64,000 nucleotides of DNA. Origin: Halomonas llamarensis (GTDB lineage: Bacteria > Pseudomonadota > Gammaproteobacteria > Pseudomonadales > Halomonadaceae). Positions within the stretch are counted from its first letter, which is position 1, and each line of letters begins with the position of its first letter. Below the pieces are notes generated by a model. The model was not told the DNA's origin and ran no database searches. It saw only the letters and a list, made by a program, of their open reading frames with translations. A program made the translations under genes and the position numbers. The stretch is from contig NZ_JAMJPJ010000001.1 in NCBI RefSeq assembly GCF_023555005.1, forward strand, positions 310,001-374,000. Direction: 5' to 3'. Shown piece by piece: positions 17,003 to 27,478 of the stretch.

Positions 17003-18496
17003 CTAGCGCTGCCAATAGGCCACCACACAGTTGCGACCACTCTCTTTGGCAAGATAAAGCGCTTGGTCGGCTTGGGCGATTGCCATCGATTGGCAGTGCC
17101 CGACATTGCCACCCGGCATCATGGTGGCCACCCCCAGGCTAACGGTCATCGGCACGCTGACCTTGCGGTTGCTCAGCGTGCCTCCGATGCCGGGCAACGC
17201 ATCAAGTACAAACGGGTCGTCGGCAATACAGCAGCGCAAGCGCTCGGCAAGCTGAAGCACCTGCGCCTCACCCAGCTCAGCCACAACCATGGCAAACTCT
17301 TCCCCGCCTAAGCGCACCAGGCAGTCATCGGGGCGTAACTCTGCGGCAAGACGCATCGCCAGAGTCTTGAGCAAGGCATCTCCGGCCGGGTGACCGTAGC
17401 GGTCGTTAATATGTTTGAAGTGGTCAATGTCCAACAGCAGTAAATACGGGCGCTGGCACTTCCCACTATTTAGCAGCTCACGAATATAGCGCACCATGCC
17501 GCGGCGGTTATACACGCCGGTCAGTTCATCAAACTCGGCCTCGGTTTGTGCCTGCACTTCGACTTGTTTGCGCTGCGAAATATCAATCGCCAAGCCAGCT
17601 ATACCCGCGAGCCGTCCACCGGAGACGTAATTGGCTTCAAGCACCAGTTCGTGCCAACGGGTGTCTCCTTGCTGATCGATCAAGCGCACATCTAAACGGC
17701 AACTGCCGTTACACACGCCACAGCAGTGACGCAAAAGCGCCCATAGTTTGCGGCGATCTTCCGGCACGATATGCGCTAAAAGCCGCCGTAGTGGCAGGCG
17801 GGCATAATCCGGCGGGTAACCCAGGGTGGCTAACAGTCCCGAAGAGCACCAGGTGGCACCACTGGCGGGGTTAATCTCCCAGGCACCGCAAGCAGCAACA
17901 CGTTGGAGCAAATCAACCTGCCGCTTGCGGCTATTGAGCTGGTGGCGGTAAATCGCTGAAGCAATCAACTCCGCAGCAATGGCCAATGCTTGCAGCCCGG
18001 GGCCTTCCCAGTCTACCTCGCGCTCACAATCGTCAAACCCGAGCGTACCCCACCACTGGCCGTTGACCATAATGGGCACCGTCACCATTGAGCGAATTCG
18101 CTGGCTCTCTAAGTTCTCACGCAATGAGCCGTTTGGCAGTTGAGACACAATGCAAGTGTGGGCATCACCGCGCGCCCGGCGCGTGACCATATCGGCGTAC
18201 TCAGGATCATCAATCGCCATGGTAAAAAAGCGAAAACGCTTTTGCGTCAACTGACGGTAGTCAGAGGTGGCCGCCCACTCGAACACGTAATCCTGCAATA
18301 GCCCACTTGGTGCTTGCTCTAGCAACTGAAAAATCCATACGCGACTCACGCCCGAGGCCTCTCCCAGCGCTTCCAACAGCTGATTAACGCCATTGCTCCA
18401 AAAACGCCGTTGCACTAGCGCCGCGCTACCGGTAGCGAGCGCATTGAGTAGACGCGGGACATCGGGAGTAAGGGGAGCAGGCATAGTCAGACGCAT
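17003..18496 (-). CDS. GAF-PAS-GGDEF diguanylate cyclase
   Basis: Predicted soluble c-di-GMP synthase of 497 aa without membrane helices. An N-terminal GAF-like domain covers about 25-185 (VTVPIMVNGQWWGTLGFDD). A PAS-like domain covers about 195-310 and ends in the usual GLAIDISQRK. The GGDEF domain begins near DELTGVYNRRG. The active-site motif is GGEEF (397-401), with a canonical allosteric I-site RPDD at 388-391 exactly five residues upstream, so product inhibition is expected. LDIDHFKHINDRYGH (from 355) is the metal and substrate helix. The signal sensed is unknown. Confidence 0.92.
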   Translation of the reverse strand: MRLTMPAPLTPDVPRLLNALATGSAALVQRRFWSNGVNQLLEALGEASGVSRVWIFQLLEQAPSGLLQDYVFEWAATSDYRQLTQKRFRFFTMAIDDPEYADMVTRRARGDAHTCIVSQLPNGSLRENLESQRIRSMVTVPIMVNGQWWGTLGFDDCEREVDWEGPGLQALAIAAELIASAIYRHQLNSRKRQVDLLQRVAACGAWEINPASGATWCSSGLLATLGYPPDYARLPLRRLLAHIVPEDRRKLWALLRHCCGVCNGSCRLDVRLIDQQGDTRWHELVLEANYVSGGRLAGIAGLAIDISQRKQVEVQAQTEAEFDELTGVYNRRGMVRYIRELLNSGKCQRPYLLLLDIDHFKHINDRYGHPAGDALLKTLAMRLAAELRPDDCLVRLGGEEFAMVVAELGEAQVLQLAERLRCCIADDPFVLDALPGIGGTLSNRKVSVPMTVSLGVATMMPGGNVGHCQSMAIAQADQALYLAKESGRNCVVAYWQR

Positions 18497-18583
18497 CTCA
18501 GCATTGTTGAACGCATTGAGCCTAGCACAGTACGGTTAATTTGCATTAGTGCTGCTCGCTCGCGTTTGACCAAATGGCTAACG

Positions 18584-18625
18584 CTTGCCATGGTGAAAGA
18601 GACCCTTGCCATGGCGAAATAAGCC
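18584..18625. repeat. Tandem 21-bp repeat in the leader of the host-attachment-family gene
   Basis: Two adjacent 21-bp units start with CTTGCCATGG and match at 17 of 21 positions. The second contains CCATGGCGAAATAAGC (18609-18624), found exactly again upstream of comM at 34728-34743. Both copies contain the four-codon frame ATG GCG AAA TAA. Function unknown. Confidence 0.75.
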
Positions 18626-18663
18626 AGCGGTAAGCACCAGCGAAGAGAAGGAGCACGCGTACG

Positions 18664-19095
18664 ATGACAACCTATATCGTGGTAGCCGACGCCGCACGAG
18701 CGCGCATTTTTACCCGCGACACACTAACGCTAGAAGAAAAAGAGAGTTTAGTCCACGCAGAAGGACGCTTACACGAAGGCGATTTAATCACCGATGGTCG
18801 CGGTGCGGATGTCCACGAATCCATGTCCACCACCTCACGCTCCTCTGGTGAAGAAGGTAGCGCTTCACAGCATGAAAACGAGTTATTCGCCAAGGAGGTC
18901 GCCCAACGTCTTTACACTGCACGCACAGCAAACCAGATCCACAAACTTATTTTGGTTGCCCCGCCCAAGTTCTTAGGTCTATTGCGTGAAAAAATCGATG
19001 CCACCACACAAAAGCTCATCATTCACACGCTGTCAAAAGACTTAACCAAAGCATCGCTTGCGAATATTCAAGAAGCGGTTAGCGATCTGCGTTAG
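18664..19095 (+). CDS. Host attachment family protein (PF10116-like)
   Basis: Small 143-aa protein of the family annotated as required for attachment to host cells; the name comes from Agrobacterium-type work and the role in free-living bacteria is unclear. The start TYIVVADAARARIFTRD, the polar middle (ADVHESMSTTSRSSGEEGS) and the C-terminal half with KLILVAPPKFLGLLREKI follow the family. It looks soluble, with no signal peptide or membrane helix. AAGGAG precedes the ATG. The leader holds the tandem 21-bp repeat. Confidence 0.82.
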   Translation: MTTYIVVADAARARIFTRDTLTLEEKESLVHAEGRLHEGDLITDGRGADVHESMSTTSRSSGEEGSASQHENELFAKEVAQRLYTARTANQIHKLILVAPPKFLGLLREKIDATTQKLIIHTLSKDLTKASLANIQEAVSDLR

Positions 19096-19122
19096 TCATA
19101 TAAATCGTTTTTCGCTTACAAC

Positions 19123-19149
19123 TAAAGAACGAGGTATCTCTGCCGATAT
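19123..19149 (+). promoter_or_regulatory. Sigma-28 (FliA)-type promoter of the chemoreceptor pair
   Basis: TAAAGAAC, eleven bases and GCCGATAT match the flagellar class-3 consensus TAAAGTTT-N11-GCCGATAA at 13 of 16 positions with the correct spacing. It lies 70 bp before the first chemoreceptor ATG, so both receptors are probably expressed with the flagellar regulon. Confidence 0.78.
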
Positions 19150-19163
19150 AGGCAACTTACGTC

Positions 19164-19190
19164 AACGCTGCGTGGCACCCGCGCAGCGTT
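19164..19190 (+). other. Stem-loop in the chemoreceptor 5' leader
   Basis: AACGCTGCG and CGCAGCGTT pair across nine bases. It lies after the host-attachment-family gene and could end that transcript, but it is also downstream of the sigma-28-type promoter, so it would sit in the mcp leader. Only a short TTTTC run follows. Confidence 0.5.
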
Positions 19191-19218
19191 TTCATGTTTC
19201 CTGATTTTGAGAGCTACC

Positions 19219-21066
19219 ATGTTTGCATCCCTAAGAGTCCGCATCCTGCTCGCTGCTCTAGCGGCGGTCGCTATTGCGCTTATCGCCAACGGCCTCGTTA
19301 GCTACGCCACGGTAAAGCACCACAACAACGCCCAAATTAGCCGCAACCTCAACGCGGTCGTAAACGGCAACACTCAAGCACTTAACGAGTGGTTTGATGC
19401 CCGCCGCTCGATGCTTAAAAGCATGGATGAAGCAGCACAGAGCGACGATCCAAGCGCCGCCCTGCGCCAGCTCACCGCCTCCGGCGACTTTATGGCCACT
19501 TATATTGGCTACGCCGATACAGGCGAGACGATCTTTTTTAACGACTGGCAGCCTCCCAGTAACTTCGACCCGCGCGAGCGCCCGTGGTACAAAGCCGCCG
19601 TTTCCGAGCGGGACACCATCGTTACCGCGCCGTATGTCGATGCACAGACCGGCGATCTCGTGATCACTTTTGCCAGGCCCTACTATGCAGACGGCGAACT
19701 CACCGCCGTGATTGGCGCCGATATCACCATTAACGCCGTGATTGAGATCGTCGCCAACATCGCCCCGACGGATTCCAGCTTCGCCTTTTTGACCACCGCC
19801 GATGGCACCCTGGTGGCCCACCCCGATGCGAACCTCACCTTAGAACGCGCCAACGTCATCAGTAGCGCCTTAACGCCGGAAAAACTGCGCGCCATTACAA
19901 AAGCCAACCAACCGACGCCCATGACGCTTCAGGGCAGCGATAAACGCCTGTTGGGTAGCCACATTGGCGGTGACAGCGGCTGGCAGTTAATCGTGGCACT
20001 TGATGAATACGAGGCCACGGCGGGCCTGCGCGCTATCGCCACTACCTCCACGCTAACGCTCGTCATTGTCGCTGTTTTAACAGCTATCGTGCTGAGCCTG
20101 CTGCTCAAGCTGCTGCTACGGCGTTTACTTTCTGCGCGCGATGCCATGAACGACATTGCCTCAGGCGAGGGCGACTTAACCCAGCGTCTGCCGGAAGAAG
20201 GTAACGACGAAGTCACCCATATCGCGGCAGCGTTTAACCGTTTTGTCGCCATCATGGACGCCGTACTGTTGGATGTTCGTTCCAGTAGTGAAGCGGTTCA
20301 CAACGCGGCGACGGAAATCGCTAACGGCGGCCAGGATTTATCACGCCGTACCGAAAATACCGCGTCCAGCCTGCAACAAACCTCCGCCTCAATGGAGGAA
20401 ATTACCAGCACGGTCGAGCACACCTCGTCGTCTGCCCAGGAAGCCAACCAGCTATCACAGGCGGCGTCGGACGTGGCGGGTCGTGGCGGTGAAGCGGTGT
20501 CACAGGTCACGTCGACGATGGAAGATATCGCCGAATCCTCGGGCAAAATTGGCGATATCGTTACACTGATGAACAACATCGCTTTCCAGACCAACCTGTT
20601 GGCGCTCAACGCCTCCGTAGAGGCCGCACGCGCCGGTGAGCACGGCCGTGGGTTCGCCGTAGTGGCGGCAGAAGTCCGCAAGCTGGCCCAGCGCAGTAAT
20701 GACGCCGCCAACGACATCAAAAACCTGATCGAAGACTCCCAAGGCAAGGTCCAATATGGCACCAAGCTGGTGCATAGCGCCGGCGAAACCATGGACGACA
20801 TCGTCAATCACATTACCCGCGTCACCGACGTGTTGGGTGAAATCACCTCCGCTGCCAGCGAGCAAAGCGACGGTATCAGCCAGGTAAACGTGGCGGTGGC
20901 CGAGCTTGACCGGATGACGCAGGAAAACGCCGCCATGGTGGAGGAATCGACCACTGCGGCCGAGCAGCTTAAAGATCAAGCCGATCACCTCACCGGTGCC
21001 ATCAGCCGCTTTAGGCTATCGGAGAGCGCTGCCGCGCCAGCACTCAATGCCCCTAAAGCGTACTGA
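19219..21066 (+). CDS. Methyl-accepting chemotaxis protein with dCache-type sensor
   Basis: Transmembrane chemoreceptor, 615 aa from the ATG at 19219 (GAGAG seven bases upstream). One membrane helix lies near residues 8-30. A periplasmic Cache-like sensor follows ([26 protein letters not shown], then GVIGADI-type strand AVIGADITI). A second helix near 275-298 leads to a HAMP domain and the signalling hairpin with its invariant tip ([37 protein letters not shown]). There is no C-terminal NWETF-type CheR pentapeptide. [11 protein letters not shown] is common in amino acid or organic acid sensing Cache domains, but the ligand is not known. Confidence 0.92.
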   Translation: MFASLRVRILLAALAAVAIALIANGLVSYATVKHHNNAQISRNLNAVVNGNTQALNEWFDARRSMLKSMDEAAQSDDPSAALRQLTASGDFMATYIGYADTGETIFFNDWQPPSNFDPRERPWYKAAVSERDTIVTAPYVDAQTGDLVITFARPYYADGELTAVIGADITINAVIEIVANIAPTDSSFAFLTTADGTLVAHPDANLTLERANVISSALTPEKLRAITKANQPTPMTLQGSDKRLLGSHIGGDSGWQLIVALDEYEATAGLRAIATTSTLTLVIVAVLTAIVLSLLLKLLLRRLLSARDAMNDIASGEGDLTQRLPEEGNDEVTHIAAAFNRFVAIMDAVLLDVRSSSEAVHNAATEIANGGQDLSRRTENTASSLQQTSASMEEITSTVEHTSSSAQEANQLSQAASDVAGRGGEAVSQVTSTMEDIAESSGKIGDIVTLMNNIAFQTNLLALNASVEAARAGEHGRGFAVVAAEVRKLAQRSNDAANDIKNLIEDSQGKVQYGTKLVHSAGETMDDIVNHITRVTDVLGEITSAASEQSDGISQVNVAVAELDRMTQENAAMVEESTTAAEQLKDQADHLTGAISRFRLSESAAAPALNAPKAY

Positions 21067-21080
21067 TGGGGAGATCATTA

Positions 21081-23180
21081 ATGCACTTTCGTTCGTTACG
21101 TACCTTCGTCATCGCCCTGGCCGGCCCCTGCTTGCTGGCGATTGTCGTGGTCTTGGTGGCTTACAATCTGATCGCCACCTCGCGCACCCAGCAAACCGTG
21201 GAACAGCACACCAGTGAGCTGTTGGAAAGCGCCCTGGGTGCGCGCCTGAATGCGGTCGCCAGCGCGGAAGGCGAGCGCATTCAGCGCGAGCTGGAAAACG
21301 CCATGACACTGGCCACCCAACTGGCCGACACCAATGCGCTGATGGGCCAAGAAGACGAAGAAGGCCTGAAAGCGCTGTGGTTGAGCCGCCGTCAGCTCTC
21401 CAACATGGTGCGCAACACCGTTGCACAAACCCCCGCGCTACTGGACGCCTTCATCGGCTGGGAGCCCGACGCCTTCGGCAACGATGACCGCTTCGCCGGT
21501 AATGAGCGCTACGGCCACGATGGTAGCGGGCGCTTCATGCCCTGGTGGTACCGCACCGACGACGGCGAGCTAGCGGTATTGCCGCTGGGCGACACCATGG
21601 AAAGCCAGTCGCTGATGGCTTCCGGCGTGCGCGAAGGCGAATACTATCTGTGCCCCCGCGAAACGCTGGCACCCTGCATCATCGATCCCGCGTCTTACGA
21701 CTACGACGGCGAGACGCTACTCGTGACCTCCTTCAACGCGCCGATAGTGGTGGATGGCGAATTTCGCGGATCAGCAGGCGTGGATCTGTCGCTCAACTTC
21801 ATCCAACAACTTCTTGAGGACGCCAACCAGTCGCTATATGACGGCGCTGGCCGGATGACACTGGTGGCCGGCCGAGGCGGTCTAGTCGCAGATACCCAAA
21901 GCACGGAGACGCTGGGCGAGCACGCCGAGACGGTGCTTGACGATGATATATTGAAGCGCGTGACCACTGCGGCTCAGCAGCAACGCCTGCAAAGCGGGAC
22001 GCACGACGGCATGATCGAGCGCTATCAGCCGATCACTATCGGCGACAGCGAATTGCCTTGGGTATTAATGGTACAGCTGCCCGAAGAGGCCGTGCTCGCC
22101 GACATTAACGCCCTGCAAAACGTGCTGGGCGAGCAGCGTCGGCACGATGCGATGGGCATGACCCTGGTGGGCCTCATCGTCGCCGCGCTAGGGCTACTGG
22201 CGTTATGGTGGATAGGCGGGCGTATTGCCTACCCGCTCAAACGTCTCGCCAGCCGTATGCAAGAGATCGCTTCGGGTCACGGGGACCTTACCCAACGCTT
22301 GCCGGTACACGGCCGCGACGAGAGCGCAGCGGTAGCACGGCAGTTCAATGCGTTTGCCGAAAAAATCCAGACCATTCTGCTGGATGTTCGCCACAGCAGC
22401 GAAGCGGTCAACCATGCGGCTAGCGAGATCACCCAAGGGGGACACGACCTTTCACGTCGTACTGAGCAAGCCGCGGCCAGCCTGCAACAAACCTCTTCTG
22501 CCATGGAGGAGATCAGCAGCACCGTCAGCCACACCACTCACGCTTCTGAAGAAGCTAGCGGGCTCTCTCAAGGGGCTTCGCAGCTGGCGACCCGAACCGA
22601 TAGCGCCTTTGAGCAGGTGGTGGCCACCATGGATGATATTCAAGCCACTTCCGAGGAGATTCACAGTATTGTCTCCGTGATTGACGGTATCGCCTTTCAA
22701 ACCAATCTGCTCGCCCTGAACGCCTCGGTGGAGGCCGCCCGGGCAGGTGAGCACGGTCGAGGCTTTGCAGTGGTTGCCGATGAGGTACGCAAGTTGGCCT
22801 CACGCAGCAGCGAGGCTGCCAAAGATATTCGCCAACGCATCGAAGCCTCAGCAGGTAAGGTAGAAAGCGGTACCAAAATGGTGCGCGACGCCGAAGCGGC
22901 CATGCGTGAACTTGCACAAAGCGTGACGCGGGTAACGCAAATGTTAGGCGACATCAGCACGGCAGCCAAAGAGCAAAACGATGGCATCAGCCAGGTGAGC
23001 ATTGCGGTGAGCGACTTGGACCAAATGACTCAGCAGAACGCTTCTCTAGTAGAAGAGTCCACTACCGCTGCCGAGCAGTTAAAAGGCCAAGCCGACCACC
23101 TTGCCGAGCTGGTCGATGGGTTTACGTTGGAATCAGGCCGCCAGGGCTCAGCGTTACCCGCGCCTGAAACGCGCCGCTAG
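21081..23180 (+). CDS. Methyl-accepting chemotaxis protein, tandem paralogue
   Basis: Second chemoreceptor, 699 aa. The ATG at 21081 has GGGGAG seven bases upstream; an ATG overlapping the previous stop lacks one. It has an N-terminal helix, a larger periplasmic Cache-like region ([31 protein letters not shown], then [16 protein letters not shown]), a second helix near 370-390, HAMP, and a signalling domain very like that of the preceding gene. It keeps the tip [20 protein letters not shown]. The two genes look like a duplication with divergent sensors. Its TAG shares the palindrome CTAG with the stop of the convergent lysR gene. Confidence 0.92.
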   Translation: MHFRSLRTFVIALAGPCLLAIVVVLVAYNLIATSRTQQTVEQHTSELLESALGARLNAVASAEGERIQRELENAMTLATQLADTNALMGQEDEEGLKALWLSRRQLSNMVRNTVAQTPALLDAFIGWEPDAFGNDDRFAGNERYGHDGSGRFMPWWYRTDDGELAVLPLGDTMESQSLMASGVREGEYYLCPRETLAPCIIDPASYDYDGETLLVTSFNAPIVVDGEFRGSAGVDLSLNFIQQLLEDANQSLYDGAGRMTLVAGRGGLVADTQSTETLGEHAETVLDDDILKRVTTAAQQQRLQSGTHDGMIERYQPITIGDSELPWVLMVQLPEEAVLADINALQNVLGEQRRHDAMGMTLVGLIVAALGLLALWWIGGRIAYPLKRLASRMQEIASGHGDLTQRLPVHGRDESAAVARQFNAFAEKIQTILLDVRHSSEAVNHAASEITQGGHDLSRRTEQAAASLQQTSSAMEEISSTVSHTTHASEEASGLSQGASQLATRTDSAFEQVVATMDDIQATSEEIHSIVSVIDGIAFQTNLLALNASVEAARAGEHGRGFAVVADEVRKLASRSSEAAKDIRQRIEASAGKVESGTKMVRDAEAAMRELAQSVTRVTQMLGDISTAAKEQNDGISQVSIAVSDLDQMTQQNASLVEESTTAAEQLKGQADHLAELVDGFTLESGRQGSALPAPETRR

Positions 23181-24103
23181 GGAATTGGCGGCAGTGTAAT
23201 ATCATCGCTGCGCTTGGCGCCCGCGGTCATTTCGCGGCACAAGCGCAAAAACTCGCGCACCCCGGTAGTGAGGTACTTTTGCCGGTGCCAAATGAAGGTG
23301 AACTGGCGCTTTAGATCAAGCTCCGGCGTGGGTAGCGGTACCAGGCTACCGCGCCGGAAGGCGTCGCGCAGCGCAAGCCGGGAGATGCAGCCAATTCCCA
23401 AGCCAGACTCCACCGCCCGCTTAATCCCTTCAGTATGCTCAAGCTCAAGCAAGGTGTTAAAACGCCCACGGCGATGGCGGGCGGCCTGCTCCAACGTCAG
23501 TCGTGTGCCGGAGCCTTCCTCGCGCATAATCCAATCCTCACGCAGCAACTCATCAAGCTCTAAATGCTCTCGCCCGGCAAGCGGATGACGCGGTGAGCAG
23601 AACACGCACAGCTCGTCTTCGACCCACGGCTGGCTGATAATCCGCTCATCGTCACATAGCCCTTCGATCAGGCCGACATCAAGCGTGTGCTGGCGCACCC
23701 CCTCGATGATATGGCGGGTATTACGCACCGCCAACCGCGCCCGGCTCCCTGGGTAGCGCTGCATGAAGTCGCTAATCAGCAGTGTCGCCAAGTAGTTGCC
23801 GATAGTGAGCGTGGCGCCCACGTCCAGCACGCCCACACCTTGCTGGCCGCGCAGTAGCTCTTCGACCTCTTCAGCACGGTCAAGAAGCGCGACGGCTTTG
23901 GGGAGCAACTGGAACCCCAGCGCATTGAGTTTCAAGCGTTTGCCCAGACGATCCAGCAACAGGCAATCAAACTGGCGCTCAAGTTCAGCCAGTGCCGTGC
24001 TTGCGGCGGATTGTGAGAGTGACAACGCCTTTGCCGCATGGGAGACGCTTTCGTGCTGTGCCACTGCCACAAAAACTTCCAGCTGGCGCAAGGTAAAATG
24101 CAT
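23177..24103 (-). CDS. finR: LysR-family regulator, FinR-like
   Basis: LysR-type transcription factor of 308 aa. The winged helix-turn-helix is at about 1-65 ([36 protein letters not shown]), followed by a linker helix and a two-lobed effector domain. It is divergent from fpr across a 166-bp AT-rich gap holding a TATC...GATA dyad. In pseudomonads the LysR regulator FinR stands in the same place and activates fprA under superoxide stress; the symbol rests on that context plus family, not on a search. Confidence 0.8.
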   Translation of the reverse strand: MHFTLRQLEVFVAVAQHESVSHAAKALSLSQSAASTALAELERQFDCLLLDRLGKRLKLNALGFQLLPKAVALLDRAEEVEELLRGQQGVGVLDVGATLTIGNYLATLLISDFMQRYPGSRARLAVRNTRHIIEGVRQHTLDVGLIEGLCDDERIISQPWVEDELCVFCSPRHPLAGREHLELDELLREDWIMREEGSGTRLTLEQAARHRRGRFNTLLELEHTEGIKRAVESGLGIGCISRLALRDAFRRGSLVPLPTPELDLKRQFTFIWHRQKYLTTGVREFLRLCREMTAGAKRSDDITLPPIP

Positions 24104-24116
24104 AAAGCCTGACCCA

Positions 24117-24133
24117 TATCTATATAATAGATA
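24117..24133. promoter_or_regulatory. LysR-type operator between finR and fpr
   Basis: TATCTAT and ATAGATA flank ATA, giving a perfect dyad with a T-N11-A core, 14 bp from the finR-like start. It is a good candidate for autoregulation and for activating fpr 137 bp away. Confidence 0.55.
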
Positions 24134-24269
24134 AACGTTATCAATATAATTCGCTTAACAGATATACCACGCTTTCTTAGACTTGGCAGCAACACTTAAT
24201 CTATTTTTTATTCTTTTTAAGCATATTAAGCCGATGCGTTAGCGCGGCCTGCATGAGGAGCCAGCCATT

Positions 24270-25046
24270 ATGAGCAAATTTGCCTTGGAAGAAGTGCTCA
24301 GTGTTCACCACTGGAACGACACACTATTTAGCTTTCGCACCACGCGTGAGCGCAGCCTGCGCTTTAAAAACGGCCAGTTTGTGATGATTGGCCTGGAAGT
24401 CAACGGCAAACCCTTAATGCGCGCTTACTCCATCGCCAGCCCCAACTATGAAGACCATCTGGAGTTTTTCAGCATCAAAGTACCGGATGGCCCACTCACC
24501 TCGCGTTTACAGCACTTAAAAGTGGGCGATCAAATCATGGTCAGCCGCAAGCCCACTGGCACGCTGGTGACCGACGACTTGCTGCCGGGGCGCAATCTCT
24601 ACATGCTCTCCACCGGCACGGGCTTGGCGCCATTTTTAAGCCTGATTCAAGACCCGGAAGTGTACGAACGCTTCGAAAACGTGGTGCTGGTACACGGCGT
24701 ACGCGCTGTCTCTGAGCTGGCTTACGCTGATTTCATCACCAACGAGCTGCCAGCACACGAGTACCTGGGCGAAGAAATCGCCGAGAAGCTCGTTTACTAT
24801 CCCACGGTCACGCGTGAAGATTTCCACACCATGGGCCGCCTCACCGACCATATTCGCACCGGCAAGTTATTTGAAGACACTGGCCTTCCGCCCATCGACC
24901 CACGCCAGGATCGCGCGATGATCTGCGGTAGCCCCGCCATGCTTGACGACACCAGCGCCCTGCTCGACGAACTGGGCCTGAATATCTCCCCGCGCATGGG
25001 CGAGCCCGGCGATTACGTCATCGAGCGCGCTTTCGTGGAAAAATAG
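24270..25046 (+). CDS. fpr: Ferredoxin/flavodoxin-NADP+ reductase
   Basis: FAD enzyme that exchanges electrons between NADPH and ferredoxin or flavodoxin, 258 aa. The FAD-binding RAYSIASPNY, the TGTGLAPFLSLI nucleotide loop and MICGSPAMLDD are all present. The C-terminus ends in ...RAFVEK, the short extension typical of the Azotobacter/Pseudomonas FprA subclass. GGAG lies before the ATG. The divergent LysR gene suggests oxidative-stress control. Confidence 0.93.
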   Translation: MSKFALEEVLSVHHWNDTLFSFRTTRERSLRFKNGQFVMIGLEVNGKPLMRAYSIASPNYEDHLEFFSIKVPDGPLTSRLQHLKVGDQIMVSRKPTGTLVTDDLLPGRNLYMLSTGTGLAPFLSLIQDPEVYERFENVVLVHGVRAVSELAYADFITNELPAHEYLGEEIAEKLVYYPTVTREDFHTMGRLTDHIRTGKLFEDTGLPPIDPRQDRAMICGSPAMLDDTSALLDELGLNISPRMGEPGDYVIERAFVEK

Positions 25047-25092
25047 TGTCAGTGGAAAAATAAAGTAAGAGGAAAAACAGAATCACCTGCTC

Positions 25093-25170
25093 TTCGACAG
25101 GCTCAGAGCGAACGGTTTCGTCGGTCTTACGTAAGCGCAACCTGTTGCCGGTCATCCTGAGCTTGTCGAA
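25093..25170. repeat. REP-like inverted repeat pair
   Basis: TTCGACAGGCTCAG at 25093-25106 and CTGAGCTTGTCGAA at 25157-25170 are near-perfect reverse complements 50 bases apart, in the convergent gap after fpr. The core resembles the widespread extragenic palindrome with TTCGACAGGCTCAG. It may form a large cruciform or a transcript end. Confidence 0.65.
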
Positions 25171-25189
25171 GGACAACCGGCCACCCCTA

Positions 25190-25552
<363 letters not shown>

Positions 25553-25593
25553 TCACACGTTAACTTACCAAGCATACACCGCCATTGCGCAAG

Positions 25594-25620
25594 AATAAAA
25601 AAGCCTCCCCGAAGGGAGGC
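25594..25620 (-). terminator. Rho-independent terminator after amtB
   Basis: On the minus strand GCCTCCC, loop TTCG and GGGAGGC form a stem with a stable tetraloop, followed by TTTTTTATTC. It ends the glnK-amtB transcript before the second PII gene. Confidence 0.92.
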
Positions 25621-25656
25621 CAAGAGGAGCACGCCAGCTCACTCGGTAGGCATCGC

Positions 25657-26907
25657 TTATTTATTCGCGACGCTAAACTCGGGGTAGGCTTCCATACCGC
25701 ACTCAGTAAGGTCGACACCTTCATACTCTTCTTCTTCGGTCACGCGGACCCCCATGATCGCCTTGATGATCAGCCATACCACTAGGCTGGCAATAAAGAC
25801 CCAGGCAAAGATACCAATCATGCCGATGATTTGGGCGCCAAAAGTAGCATCGCCATTAGAGAGCGGCACCGCCAGGCAACCCCAGATGCCAACCACGCCG
25901 TGGACCGAGATCGCGCCCACCGGGTCATCAAGCTTGAGCTTATCGAGCATCACGATGGAGGCCACCACGATCACGCCACCCACCATACCGATTAACATTG
26001 CCCCTAAGGCAGTCGGCGCCAGCGGCTCAGCGGTAATCGCGACCAACCCGGCGAGCCCACCGTTAAGCGCCATGGTGAGATCCGCCTTGCGGAACCACAG
26101 CTTAGCCAAAATCAGCGCGGCAATCACACCGCCTGCTGCCGCGGCATTGGTGTTCACCATCACCTGAGCCACGTTATTGGCCGAATCCACATCGGAAACT
26201 TTCAGCTCAGAGCCACCGTTAAAACCAAACCAGCCCATCCACAGAATGAACGTACCCAAGGTGGCAAGCGGCAAATTAGCACCGGGAATCGCACGGATAG
26301 AACCGTCTTTACCGTACTTGCCTTTACGCGGCCCAAGGACCAGTACGCCCGCCAGTGCCGCTGCAGCGCCAGCCATGTGGACGATGCCCGAACCGGCAAA
26401 GTCAGAGAAGCCAATGGCATCAATCCAACCGCCGCCCCAGGTCCAGTAGCCGGAAACCGGGTAGATAACTGCCGTCATCACCACGGCGAAAACCAGGAAG
26501 GCCCACAGCTTCATACGTTCAGCGACCGCACCAGACACAATCGACATGGCCGTGGCCACAAAGACGACCTGGAAGAAGAAATCAGAACGCATGGAGTAGT
26601 AAGGCGCGTCATCACCACCGGCGGTGACCGCATCGACGCTGTTTTCACCGCCGAGCAAGAAACCCAAGTTAGGCAAAAAACCGCCCGCGCTGCTTGAGTA
26701 CATGATGTAGTAACCCACCAGCAGATACATAGTGCAGGCGATGGCAAACAGCGCGATATTTTTGGTCAAGATTTCAGCGGTGTTTTTGGAACGCACAAGC
26801 CCTGCTTCTAACATGGAGAAGCCGGCGGCCATCCACATCACCAATATGCCGCAGATTAAGAAGTAAAACGTATCGAGCGCGTAACTCAGCTCAGCAAACT
26901 CGTTCAT
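25657..26907 (-). CDS. amtB: Ammonium transporter
   Basis: Eleven-helix ammonium channel of the inner membrane, 416 aa. The twin pore histidines lie in GIVHMAGAAAALAG and SVHGVVGIWG. The phenylalanine gate region and WMAAGFSMLEAGLVRSKN are typical. The C-terminal cytoplasmic tail (GVRVTEEEEYEGVDLTECG) is the GlnK docking region. The ATG at 26907 is chosen because GGAGA lies upstream; an in-frame TTG seven codons earlier has none. It follows glnK by 41 bp in one transcript. Confidence 0.95.
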   Translation of the reverse strand: MNEFAELSYALDTFYFLICGILVMWMAAGFSMLEAGLVRSKNTAEILTKNIALFAIACTMYLLVGYYIMYSSSAGGFLPNLGFLLGGENSVDAVTAGGDDAPYYSMRSDFFFQVVFVATAMSIVSGAVAERMKLWAFLVFAVVMTAVIYPVSGYWTWGGGWIDAIGFSDFAGSGIVHMAGAAAALAGVLVLGPRKGKYGKDGSIRAIPGANLPLATLGTFILWMGWFGFNGGSELKVSDVDSANNVAQVMVNTNAAAAGGVIAALILAKLWFRKADLTMALNGGLAGLVAITAEPLAPTALGAMLIGMVGGVIVVASIVMLDKLKLDDPVGAISVHGVVGIWGCLAVPLSNGDATFGAQIIGMIGIFAWVFIASLVVWLIIKAIMGVRVTEEEEYEGVDLTECGMEAYPEFSVANK

Positions 26908-26948
26908 AGGAAAATCTCCATCTGACAAGAAAAGAGGTGTCGGTGGGC

Positions 26949-27362
<414 letters not shown>

Positions 27363-27366
27363 CTAA

Positions 27367-27382
27367 TGCGTATTGCGTGCCA
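27367..27382 (-). promoter_or_regulatory. Sigma-54-type promoter of glnK-amtB
   Basis: On the minus strand TGGCACGCAATACGCA has a perfect -24 block (TGGCACG), with the -24 GG and -12 GC separated by ten bases. The transcription start would fall near 27356, giving a leader of about 70 bases. The 348-bp gap to ubiK otherwise holds only the NtrC-like dyad and the ubiK leader. Confidence 0.75.
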
Positions 27383-27478
27383 CATATAAAAAAATCTTTC
27401 AAAAACAAAAATATAAAGACCGACATTTATACTACACATGCAATAAAAAGCACTGCGCCGCGCCACACGTTTTCCCCA

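Noticed and set aside
20298-20988. Long open frames antisense to the chemoreceptor signalling domain
   Set aside because: They lie opposite a highly conserved MCP coding region, show no recognisable protein features, and follow from the high GC content of codon positions.
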